Source: Colimorpha sp045591485 (GTDB lineage Bacteria; Bacteroidota; Bacteroidia; Bacteroidales; P3). From it: a stretch of 13,450 nucleotides of DNA. The position numbers and the translations under genes were made by a program. The stretch spans positions 1 to 13,450 of the forward strand of contig JAZNSV010000072.1 in NCBI GenBank assembly GCA_045591485.1. Direction: 5' to 3'. The notes under the pieces were generated by a model. The model had not been told where the DNA came from, made no database searches, and was given only the letters and a program-made list of their open reading frames with translations. The number at the start of each line of letters is the position of its first letter. Within the stretch, counting starts at the first letter, position 1. Below, in pieces: positions 7,862-13,447 of the stretch.

Positions 7862-8266
7862 TTACCGGTGTTTTTTGCTGGCTTCCTTGGCTTCTACGGT
7901 CATGGTGGCGTGGGGCACAATCATGAGGCGTTCCTTCGGGATGAGCTTGCCTGTGGCCTGGCAGATGCCGTAGGTGCCGTTCTCGATGCGTATGAGGGCG
8001 GCGCGCAGGTCGCGAATGAACTTCTGCTGGCGTGCGGCGAGCTTCTGGTTTTCCTCTTTGAGGAGCACGTTGCTGCCCTCTTCAAGGGTCTTGAAGGTGG
8101 GTGCGGTGTCGCTGGCCTCGTTTTCGTTGCCGGCCACTGCCTGCTGCAGCATCTCGAGGTCTTTCTCGGCCTTGGCTATCTTTTCAAGAATCAAGGCCTT
8201 GAACTCCTGCAACTCTTCTGCCGAGTAGCGGGTTTTCTCCGGGGTTGCGATTTTCTTTGTTGCCAT
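7862..8266 (-). CDS. DksA/TraR-family RNA polymerase-binding protein, finger-less type
   Basis: The 134-residue product belongs to the DksA/TraR family, which reaches into the RNA polymerase secondary channel and tunes transcription, in Proteobacteria together with ppGpp. Residues about 14-90 are predicted helical coiled coil (YSAEELQEFKALILEKI..., RQQKFIRDLRAALIRIENG). The acidic turn near NEASDTAPTFKTLEEG (49-64) corresponds to the coiled-coil tip. The family's C-terminal segment GTYGICQATGKLIPKERL (97-114) and VPHATMTVEAK is clear, but of the four zinc-binding cysteines only Cys102 remains, as is common in Bacteroidetes members. The start is placed at ATG 8266 (MATKK) rather than at an upstream ATG at 8335: the longer form would overlap rimM, and a promoter -7 box lies between them. 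It is 62 bases downstream of rimM on the same strand. Confidence 0.88.
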   Translation of the reverse strand: MATKKIATPEKTRYSAEELQEFKALILEKIAKAEKDLEMLQQAVAGNENEASDTAPTFKTLEEGSNVLLKEENQKLAARQQKFIRDLRAALIRIENGTYGICQATGKLIPKERLMIVPHATMTVEAKEASKKHR

Positions 8267-8287
8267 AGCGTTTAATATTTCTGGTTG

Positions 8288-8295
8288 CAAAAGTA
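8288..8295 (-). promoter_or_regulatory. -7 promoter element for the DksA-like gene
   Basis: TACTTTTG on the minus strand (8295-8288) matches TAnnTTTG, 21 bases before the ATG at 8266. A good TTTG at -33 is not seen (TGCA at 8318-8315 with 19-base spacing), so this is a partial match. It supports the 8266 start and suggests the gene can be transcribed independently of rimM. Confidence 0.5.
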
Positions 8296-8328
8296 TGTTT
8301 TTTTTCTCACACGATGCACGAAAATATT

Positions 8329-8868
8329 TCAACACTGTTTGTTGATATCGCCGAGATACAAATCAATCAGTCCGTTAGGTGCGGCGATGTAGAGTGTTTT
8401 TTGCTCGCGGTCGACGCGGCGTATCACCTGGTCTATGACCGGCACAAGTATCTCGACCCCGTTTTTCATGATTTGGAAGAGAGGCTGCGCCGGGTAGTCG
8501 ATGACCTGCTGCAGGGTGCCGATGTCGCCTTCTTCCTCGTCTATCACCCTGAAACCCACCACTTCGTGGAAGTAGAACTTATTGCCTTCGAGCTTGGGCA
8601 GCAGGTCGAGGGGCAGGTAGAGGTCGTGTCCGGCCAGGGCGTGGGCCTGTTCGGGCGAGAGGTCTTCGAAGGTGACCACGGCGCGGTTGCCGTCGAGGTG
8701 GTCGACGTGGAAGAAGTAGGGCACCAGGGAGCCCTTGACCTCGACAAAGGCGGAGTCGAGCCCAAGGTAGTCTTCGGGGGTGTCCACGTCGAAAAAGAGG
8801 ACCATCTGGCCCTTGACGCCCCAGGGCTTGGTGACGCGTCCGAGGTTGTAGCATTCGTTTGTTGTCAT
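8329..8868 (-). CDS. rimM: Ribosome maturation factor RimM
   Basis: The 179-residue product is RimM, which binds ribosomal protein S19 and helps mature the head of the 30S subunit and process 16S rRNA in the cytosol. The N-terminal RimM barrel begins with LGRVTKPWGVKGQMVLFFD (9-27). The PRC-barrel half contains KFYFHEVVGFRVIDEEEGDIG (97-117), LVPVIDQVIRRVD (141-153) and the family-typical PNGLIDLYL (164-172). Length is normal. The start chosen is ATG 8868 (MTTNECYNLGRV), since an upstream ATG at 8919 would add 17 residues that the family lacks. Usual partners (rpsP, trmD) are not in the window; the gene is instead followed by the DksA-like gene. A weak -7 box (GACATTTG, 8891-8884) lies 15 bases upstream of the ATG, without a matching -33. 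Confidence 0.93.
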   Translation of the reverse strand: MTTNECYNLGRVTKPWGVKGQMVLFFDVDTPEDYLGLDSAFVEVKGSLVPYFFHVDHLDGNRAVVTFEDLSPEQAHALAGHDLYLPLDLLPKLEGNKFYFHEVVGFRVIDEEEGDIGTLQQVIDYPAQPLFQIMKNGVEILVPVIDQVIRRVDREQKTLYIAAPNGLIDLYLGDINKQC

Positions 8869-8940
8869 AGTGCCGGTATAACGCAAATGTCGGTGTTTTA
8901 TTGTGTCGCCCCCGGGCACACGAACTCTTTTCTTTTTTTA

Positions 8941-9360
8941 AACACGAATTATCACGAATTGGACACGAATTATCTTGAATTGACACGAATTTTGCGCCGC
9001 GCTTAACCGCCGAAGGCGGAACAATCTACAAGATTTACAAGATTTCGCGATGCCGAAGGCGAGCAGGAGAATCAAGGATTTATAGAACACGAATCATCTT
9101 GAATTGACACGAATTATCTTGAATTGAACACGAATTTTGCGCTGCGCTTAACCGCCGAAGGCGGGACGATCTACAAGATTTACAAGATTTCGCGATGCCG
9201 AAAGCGAGCAGGAGAATCAAGGATTTATAGAACACGAATCATCTTGAATTGACACGAATTATCACGAATTGAACACGAATTTTGCGCCGCGCTTAACCGC
9301 CGAAGGCGGAACAATCTACAAGATTTACAAGATTTCGCGATGCCGAAGGCGAGCAGGAGA
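8941..9360. repeat. Three tandem copies of a 145-bp composite repeat
   Basis: Copies start at 8941, 9086 and 9231 with an exact 145-base period; the third stops after 130 bases at 9360. Each unit has four blocks in order: several ~10-base CACGAATTAT / CTTGAATTGA units; the palindrome CCGCCGAAGGCGG preceded by GCGCTTAA; a 9-base repeat (ACAAGATTT twice); and a GCCGAAGGC-centred hairpin with GAGCAGGAGA. The first two also carry ATCAAGGATTTATAG. Differences between copies are scattered point changes. No credible ORF runs through the block, which occupies most of the 638 bases between rimM and the small-protein cluster. Confidence 0.92.
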
Positions 9361-9411
9361 GTGCCGCCGCGTTTTAATTTTTGGGGAGGTTCTATAAATT
9401 CACTTATAGTA

Positions 9412-9497
9412 GCGTCTCTTCGAGACGCGGGTTGTGTATGTGCTTCATGTCCCCACACTTCCGTGTGGGGTTATCGAGAGGATGCCTCTTCGAGGCA
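9412..9497. repeat. Cluster of three perfect short hairpins
   Basis: Three separate inverted repeats follow each other: 9412-9428 (GCGTCTC stem, 3-base loop), 9451-9470 (CCCCACAC stem, 4-base loop) and 9483-9497 (TGCCTC stem, 3-base loop). On the minus strand they begin 10 bases past the stop of the 46-residue gene, so they would be at the 3' end of that operon's transcript. None is followed by a strong T-run. The triloops read GAA on the minus strand, closed by C-G, and the middle loop reads GGAA. Confidence 0.85.
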
Positions 9498-9506
9498 ATA
9501 GACAGC

Positions 9507-9647
9507 CTACCCCCTGATGTATATAACGATCACGCCGATGGCTGCGAGCGAGAGCAGGACGGCGAGGAAGATGAGGAGGTCGCGGCGCGAGCGGCGCACC
9601 GATGTCCGCATGGGCGGGATTTTGAATCTATACTCTTTCATATTCAT
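9507..9647 (-). CDS. 46-residue single-span membrane protein
   Basis: I do not recognise this protein. It begins MNMKEYRFKIPPMRTSVRRS, continues with RRDLLIF and ends VIYIRG. The N-terminal half is basic (residues 14-22 hold five arginines) and residues 23-43 form one hydrophobic helix, so the positive-inside rule places the N-terminus in the cytosol. Its ATG (9647-9645) overlaps the TGA of the upstream 68-residue gene in an ATGA junction, the usual sign of translational coupling; this is the main reason for believing an ORF this short. It is the last gene of the minus-strand cluster that starts with the lipoprotein at 12090, and three hairpins follow its stop. It could be a small partner or regulator of the 68-residue membrane protein, which is inference only. 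Confidence 0.68.
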   Translation of the reverse strand: MNMKEYRFKIPPMRTSVRRSRRDLLIFLAVLLSLAAIGVIVIYIRG

Positions 9648-9850
9648 AGTGTTGCTGGTGGTTCTTGGTGCTGCGATGACGGTCTGTTGGCCTCTGGGTC
9701 CGCCGCCGCCCGGCGGCGGTGGAGTTCGGCCTCGAAGAGCATCTCTTCGCGGTAGCGGTCGTGGTCCCAGCGGCGGCGGAGCCTCGCCGCGAAGGCGAGG
9801 AGCGCCGCCACCGGGATGGTGACCGACATTATAAACAGTACCAATTTCAT
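9644..9850 (-). CDS. 68-residue membrane-anchored small protein
   Basis: I do not recognise this protein. Residues 3-22 (LVLFIMSVTIPVAALLAFAA) form a hydrophobic helix directly after MK. RLRRRW follows it, predicting an N-out, C-in single-span protein, or possibly an uncleaved signal anchor. Residues 30-49 are charged and likely helical (DHDRYREEMLFEAELHRRRA); the last 18 are polar and proline-containing. The stop codon overlaps the start of the 46-residue gene by 4 bases, and 56 bases separate it from the 83-residue gene upstream. The gene contains two strong GC hairpins (9700-9719 and 9782-9800) within the coding sequence. Opposite membrane orientation to its coupled neighbour is predicted, which would suit a two-subunit membrane complex, but nothing proves it. 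Confidence 0.7.
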   Translation of the reverse strand: MKLVLFIMSVTIPVAALLAFAARLRRRWDHDRYREEMLFEAELHRRRAAADPEANRPSSQHQEPPATL

Positions 9851-9906
9851 ATATAGCGAGTGTTAATGGATCCGCCTGTGGGCGGTGGGCTGGCGGTGCC
9901 GTCGGC

Positions 9907-10158
9907 TTAGAAGAAGTCGTTGTCGTCGCCGTTGCCCCAGCCGCTGCGCGAGCCGTAGCTTTCCATGCCTGCGGAGGCGTCTCTGGAGAAGAAGCCGTTG
10001 CCGTCGTCGTTGCCCCAGCCGCTGCGCGAGCCGTAGCTTTCGATGCCGTCGTCGTCGCTGCCGAAAATCATTTCGAGTATGCCGCTGGAGGCATAGCCCT
10101 TTTCAGCCTTGAAGCTGACCGCCGTCAGCGCTGGCCGTATGTATTCTTTCTTTCCCAT
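9907..10158 (-). CDS. 83-residue protein with duplicated Gly/Ser/Trp/Asp C-terminal motif
   Basis: This resembles a class of short Bacteroidales proteins that I know only by their start: Lys, Tyr and Pro spaced as KxYxxP, then a short beta-like stretch (here KKEYIRPALTAVSFKAEKGY, 3-22). No function is known to me. The rest has an unusual composition. Residues 38-57 and 64-83 are near-identical 20-mers (GIESYGSRSGWGNDDGNGFF and GMESYGSRSGWGNGDDNDFF), separated by SRDASA, and the protein ends in FF. There is no signal peptide, no cysteine and no membrane segment. The ATG at 10158 lies 24 bases after the lipoprotein stop, so the two are almost surely cotranscribed. A peptide substrate, a small structural or pilus-associated subunit, or a modified-peptide precursor are all possible; no maturation enzyme is in the window. 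Confidence 0.78.
   Translation of the reverse strand: MGKKEYIRPALTAVSFKAEKGYASSGILEMIFGSDDDGIESYGSRSGWGNDDGNGFFSRDASAGMESYGSRSGWGNGDDNDFF
9931..10046. repeat. 78-bp-period direct repeat within the 83-residue gene
   Basis: The 33 bases at 9931-9963 recur identically at 10009-10041, exactly 78 bases on; after one mismatch, ATGCC is also shared (to 9968 and 10046). The repeat underlies the duplicated SYGSRSGWGN motif. Identity at the DNA level, including third codon positions, implies a recent duplication or ongoing homogenisation. Confidence 0.9.
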
Positions 10159-10182
10159 GTCTTGATTGTGTGTTTTTATTTA

Positions 10183-12090
10183 TTAATGAGCAGTGATTGT
10201 CAGCGCATCGTCGTTGACGGTGCCGTTGTAAGTGAAAGACACCTCATGCCAGTTGTGACCCGAATCATCCGTCAAGACAAAGGGACCAGATACAGAAATA
10301 GCCATGTCCACTTTTTTGTCAGCACGATATGCAGAGGATGCATAGATGTCAATGGTGCCGCTCTGGGTCACAGGATTGTCATTATTCCATGTAAAAGATA
10401 GGTCTTCTTCTTCAGACAAATATCCCGCTATACCTCCACACACCACCGCCGGAGCATTCAGACTGACATTGTGCACCAAGTTGCCTGAAAAATTGGCATG
10501 ACAAAATTCCTGTTCATTGTTATGCATCCAGTCAAGTGAGCTAGAGAAGGCTCCACCATAATTAATTTGCGCAGAGGCGGTCAGGACCAACGGCTTATTT
10601 TGCACATAAGAACATCTATATATACCGTTATAACCATTATTAAATAAGTTGTTATAAGCTACTAAACCACCGAAGCTAACGCTAGATGCAGTCCTAATGA
10701 AATTGACGTCAATATCTGTCACACTACAATCTGTCATGGAATGGTTTGATTGCAGTTCCATTACAAGGCCTCCGATGTATGAATTACCGAGTGTATTTAT
10801 ATTGAAAGTCAAACCGTTTACAACAACATCTGCAATAAAACATTCATAGTCTACATCAGCATAATCCAACAATAATGCCGCGGAACCGCTTGTACTGTTG
10901 ACAGTGACATTATTGAAAGTTAATCTACTTATATATAAGAATTCTGTGTAGCTGGGCGCAAAAAGATAATTGCCATCGATTGTCAAATTGTTTATTTCCA
11001 CTCCTGGTGCACCAGAAATATAGGTTTGACCTGGTAACCCTTTGTCCATATAGATTGTTGTGATAGTATATCCCTCCATATCAATGGTCTTATAAAAATA
11101 TAACCCATATTTCGAATATTCATTTTCAATCAACGGGTCTATCCAGCCATTTTGCGTAGCATCACGGAACAGCAAGAAATCCAGGGGACTCTCGACCCAA
11201 TACGTATCTCCCGCTTCGATGTAAGCCAGCGGCAGCACTGAGATATAGCTGCCGGAGGTGGCGATGCTGGCGGGGACGTAGCCCATCTGGTTGCGGCCGA
11301 GGGCGTTGTTGGCGCTGCCCTGGCGGCGGTCGAAGTCGTAGCGCGTCCCCTCGTGGCGCGTGGCGACATGGACCGTGAAGCGGTTGGCGTCGCTGACGGG
11401 CAGCACGGGCAGCTGTACCTTGACCGAGGCACCGGCGGCCACGCTGAGGGTGTTGTAGGGCACGGTGAGCATCACCATGGTGTCGGCGGCGTTGGCGGGC
11501 GAGGTGTTGGGGCCGACGGCGGTGATGTTGTCGAAGTCTATGGTCACGTCGCCGCAGAGCTGCTGGGCGCTGCTCAGGTATACGGTGTCGATGTAGAGGG
11601 TGTTGGAGGTGTTGTTGGTGACTACCACCGAGAGTGCGCCGGTGAGGTGGCGGAAGGTGAGACCGTCGTTGCCGTCGCCGACGGCGGCCAGGGGCGCGTC
11701 GAGCACCTGCAGGCCCCCTTGGGTGCGGTACTCGTACTGCCGCGGCAGGGTGGCGGTGACGGTGGAGCCCGTCATGCTCTTGCCTTCGACCATCGAGGCT
11801 GGGAAGACGGCCTTGTAGGTGGCGGCTTCGGGCACGTTGGCCACGTAGGCGTCGCCGCCGGCCACGGTGACGGCGTAGTCGGTGCCGTTGATGCACACAC
11901 GGTCGCCGCTGAGCCACTGCAGCGAGCGGTCGTCGTCGGACAGGACGGTCTTCGAGCCGCTGCCGCCGAAGGCCTCGAGGTTGAGCATCAGGCGGTCGCC
12001 CTGCCCCCCGCGGAGGTCGTCTTTCTGGCATCCCGCCAGCAGCAGCAATGCCGCAGCGGTCATGATGGAAGCTTTCGTTTTCTGCTTCAT
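10183..12090 (-). CDS. Fimbrillin-like surface lipoprotein with beta-repeat C-terminus
   Basis: The 635-residue product carries a lipoprotein signal: a hydrophobic stretch at 9-19 and the lipobox LLAGC, with Cys21 as the lipidated residue. Residues about 33-275 look like the N-terminal fold of Bacteroidales fimbrillin (Mfa/FimA-like) proteins: SKTVLSDDDRSLQWLSGDRV (46-65), YKAVFPASM (92-100), LTFRHLTGALSVVVTN (144-159) and VHVATRHEGTRY. From about residue 300 to the end is a different module of degenerate beta repeats: INNLTIDGN, FNNVTVNS, YIGGLVME, VSFGGLVAYNN and VCGGIAGYLSEE, GLUG-like in style. This C-terminal half is clearly AT-richer. The first ATG at 12090 begins the signal. It heads the minus-strand cluster with the small proteins. 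A pilus subunit, tip adhesin or free surface adhesin are all possible; a fimbrial chaperone or anchor gene is not in view. Confidence 0.85.
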   Translation of the reverse strand: MKQKTKASIMTAAALLLLAGCQKDDLRGGQGDRLMLNLEAFGGSGSKTVLSDDDRSLQWLSGDRVCINGTDYAVTVAGGDAYVANVPEAATYKAVFPASMVEGKSMTGSTVTATLPRQYEYRTQGGLQVLDAPLAAVGDGNDGLTFRHLTGALSVVVTNNTSNTLYIDTVYLSSAQQLCGDVTIDFDNITAVGPNTSPANAADTMVMLTVPYNTLSVAAGASVKVQLPVLPVSDANRFTVHVATRHEGTRYDFDRRQGSANNALGRNQMGYVPASIATSGSYISVLPLAYIEAGDTYWVESPLDFLLFRDATQNGWIDPLIENEYSKYGLYFYKTIDMEGYTITTIYMDKGLPGQTYISGAPGVEINNLTIDGNYLFAPSYTEFLYISRLTFNNVTVNSTSGSAALLLDYADVDYECFIADVVVNGLTFNINTLGNSYIGGLVMELQSNHSMTDCSVTDIDVNFIRTASSVSFGGLVAYNNLFNNGYNGIYRCSYVQNKPLVLTASAQINYGGAFSSSLDWMHNNEQEFCHANFSGNLVHNVSLNAPAVVCGGIAGYLSEEEDLSFTWNNDNPVTQSGTIDIYASSAYRADKKVDMAISVSGPFVLTDDSGHNWHEVSFTYNGTVNDDALTITAH

Positions 12091-12590
12091 AGTTTTTCCT
12101 TACCCTTAATGATTTTCGTGTCGGGCACAACCTTTGTGGCAGGCCGGCGCATGGACTACAGGCGCAAGCCAACCTTACCGGTCTGGCCCGAAGCCGATAG
12201 TTATACATCAAGGTACAAGGAAAGTGGAGCCATCCATCAAGCCTCCTATTTTTTCATTGAAGGGTCTCGACTCCCTGGTAAACAAAAATAAAGCTTTTGT
12301 GAATCGCACCACTTCAGATGATAAACAAATCTACATAGAGAGCCTGCGGCTTTATAAAATGCCGCACAGCTTCGGTAGAAGCATCACCGAGTGGGAGCCA
12401 CTTTTTCTTTATTCCCTGTCTACCTTTGGCGAATTGTCGAGATTCTTCAATGATAGGAATAAGGCAAAAATGCACTTTCTCAATCAGTTGGACCGTCCTT
12501 CTCGCGAATGGTCACAATGCAAAGATACACATTTTTTCGAAATGCGCTGATTTTTTTTTGAAAAAAAAATTTTTTTGTTGGGGGGAGGGG
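12091..12590 (-). other. AT-rich non-coding leader region of the lipoprotein cluster
   Basis: About 430 bases separate the best promoter element (12520-12527) from the lipoprotein ATG at 12090. I see no credible gene in it on either strand. It contains a hairpin at 12344-12366 (TGCGGC/GCCGCA stem with an AT-rich top), smaller inverted repeats near 12370-12392, and a GCGC-flanked stem at 12148-12165. Base composition is AT-rich like the lipoprotein's C-terminal half rather than its GC-rich start. At the right end are T9 (12551-12559), A9 (12561-12569), T7 (12570-12576) and two G6 runs (12580-12592). Confidence 0.55.
12520..12527 (-). promoter_or_regulatory. -7 promoter element of the lipoprotein cluster
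   Basis: TATCTTTG on the minus strand (12527-12520) matches the TAnnTTTG consensus. At the usual 19-base spacing the -33 position reads TCAG, a poor match. It is the clearest promoter element upstream of the lipoprotein gene, and would give a long 5' leader of about 420 bases. Confidence 0.5.
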
Positions 12591-12730
12591 GGCTAGGATT
12601 TTTCTAGGACTTCCTAGGACTTCCTAGGATTTCCTAGGACTTCCTAGGTTTTCCTAGGGCTTCCTAGGGCTTCCTAGGATTTCCTAGGTTTTCCTAGGGC
12701 TTCCTATGATTTCCTTGGGTTTCTTGGGTT
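12591..12730. repeat. 10-bp tandem array of CCTAGG palindromes
   Basis: Fourteen consecutive 10-base units keep a strict register from 12591 to 12730, consensus TTCCTAGGRY. Nine successive units (12611-12700) contain a perfect CCTAGG palindrome; the units at 12591 and 12601 keep CTAGG; those from 12701 on are degenerate, fading into the coding tail of the four-helix gene. The TAG stop of that gene (12694-12696) is itself part of a CTAGG unit. CTAG is normally scarce in bacterial DNA, so eleven in about 110 bases is exceptional. Confidence 0.95.
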
Positions 12731-13410
12731 CTTTTGGTTTCTTCTAAGGCTTCTTTCAGGCTGGCTATTTCTTGCCGAGCTTGCTGGAGTTGCTGTTTCA
12801 GCATGTTGTTTTCGGCTTCGAGGTCGCTGAGGCGGGCGTCCTGGGCTTCGCGGTAGCCGGTGCGGGCTTTGTGCATCCGCTCCTTGATGCCGCCTTCGGT
12901 GACGAAGCGGCGTTCGAGGCCTTCGAGGTAGTGCACCATCATGATGTCGGCCTGATGGCAGAGGGTGAGACAGAGGTTGGCCAGCTCCTCGTCGCTCATC
13001 TTCTCGGCGATGTCGGCATAGCTGCCGAAGGCGTTGTGCTCGTGGCAGAAGGTGCGCATGGCCGCGCTGCGCGGGTGGTGCGAATCCCAGAGCCGAAGCG
13101 AGTGGCTGGCAAGGTAGTCGCGGTAGTCTTCGCGCAGCTCGTGCAGACTGGCACGTGCCACGTTGAGCAGCTTGAGTTCGGTCTCGGTGCTGGTCATGCC
13201 TGCCTCCGAACCTTCGACGATGTTCTGCTTGCCGCTGCGCGCGGCCTGCACCATCTGGTCGACGGTGCGGTCGCCGTGGGCGGGCAGGAAGCGCCTGCAG
13301 AAAAGGACCGTCAGCTGGTAGAGGGTGTCGCTCTTCTGGTAGAAGTAGAGGTCGGCCCAGTTGGCGGTCTGGCGGAGCACCTGTCCTTTCTTGTAGGCTG
13401 GAGCGGGCAT
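12694..13410 (-). CDS. Four-helix-bundle protein with 'suffix' domain and coiled-coil tail
   Basis: The 238-residue product belongs to the S23/Avd-like four-helix-bundle group and carries the extra 'suffix' region found in Bacteroidales members. The bundle core is about residues 20-105: LYFYQKSDTLYQLTVLFCRR (21-40), DQMVQAARSGKQNIVEGSEA (51-70) and ELKLLNVARASLHELREDYRDYL (78-100). The suffix, about 105-185, includes ADIMMVHYLEGLERRFVTEGG (154-174). Residues 190-226 are a predicted coiled coil (DLEAENNMLKQQLQQARQEI). The last residues (KRTQETQGNHRKP) are encoded by degenerate units of the 10-bp array. Known relatives include an intervening-sequence protein of 23S rRNA genes and the accessory protein of diversity-generating retroelements, which bind nucleic acid or a partner. 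Its own function is unknown, and no reverse transcriptase or rRNA is present. The ATG at 13410 follows an A-rich leader. Confidence 0.85.
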   Translation of the reverse strand: MPAPAYKKGQVLRQTANWADLYFYQKSDTLYQLTVLFCRRFLPAHGDRTVDQMVQAARSGKQNIVEGSEAGMTSTETELKLLNVARASLHELREDYRDYLASHSLRLWDSHHPRSAAMRTFCHEHNAFGSYADIAEKMSDEELANLCLTLCHQADIMMVHYLEGLERRFVTEGGIKERMHKARTGYREAQDARLSDLEAENNMLKQQLQQARQEIASLKEALEETKRTQETQGNHRKP

Positions 13411-13415
13411 GGTGG

Positions 13416-13447
13416 TTTTTTTTTGGTTTTTTTTATGGTTTTTTTTT
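13416..13447. promoter_or_regulatory. Three phased A/T tracts before the four-helix gene
   Basis: T-runs of 9, 8 and 9 bases (13416-13424, 13427-13434, 13439-13447) are spaced about 11-12 bases apart, near one helical turn. On the coding (minus) strand they are A-tracts ending 5 bases before the ATG at 13410. They may bend the DNA, or give the unpaired A-rich leader that helps translation start in Bacteroidetes. The promoter itself is probably beyond the window edge. Confidence 0.5.

Noticed and set aside
8314..9006. 230-codon plus-strand frame over rimM
   Set aside because: It is antisense to rimM and runs into the 145-bp repeat; its tail is made of translated repeat units.
8941..9360. CRISPR array
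   Set aside because: Repeats are long, contiguous and nearly identical throughout, with no unique spacers and no cas gene.
9225..9458. 77-codon minus-strand frame in the repeat block
   Set aside because: It consists of translated hairpin and 145-bp repeat sequence and carries no protein-like features.
11162..12211. 349-codon minus-strand frame overlapping the lipoprotein
   Set aside because: It is the +1 shadow of the GC-rich N-terminal half and stops just where the composition changes; the translation is Arg/His/Pro-rich.
12091..12519. Known riboswitch in the lipoprotein leader
   Set aside because: Hairpins exist, but I could not match any conserved aptamer core by eye.
12134..12550. 138-codon plus-strand frame in the lipoprotein leader
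   Set aside because: No motif, no start signal, and its end overlaps the minus-strand -7 element. It is the only sizeable frame in an AT-rich gap, so I cannot fully exclude it.
12100..12600. Invertible promoter upstream of the lipoprotein
   Set aside because: I looked for inverted repeats flanking the promoter element and found no convincing pair; no invertase gene is nearby.
12591..12730. CRISPR array or iteron origin
   Set aside because: The 10-base units are directly joined without spacers, and no replication initiator gene or DnaA box pattern is seen.
12591..13410. Diversity-generating retroelement suggested by the Avd-like fold
   Set aside because: No reverse transcriptase and no template/variable repeat pair with adenine-directed differences are in the window.
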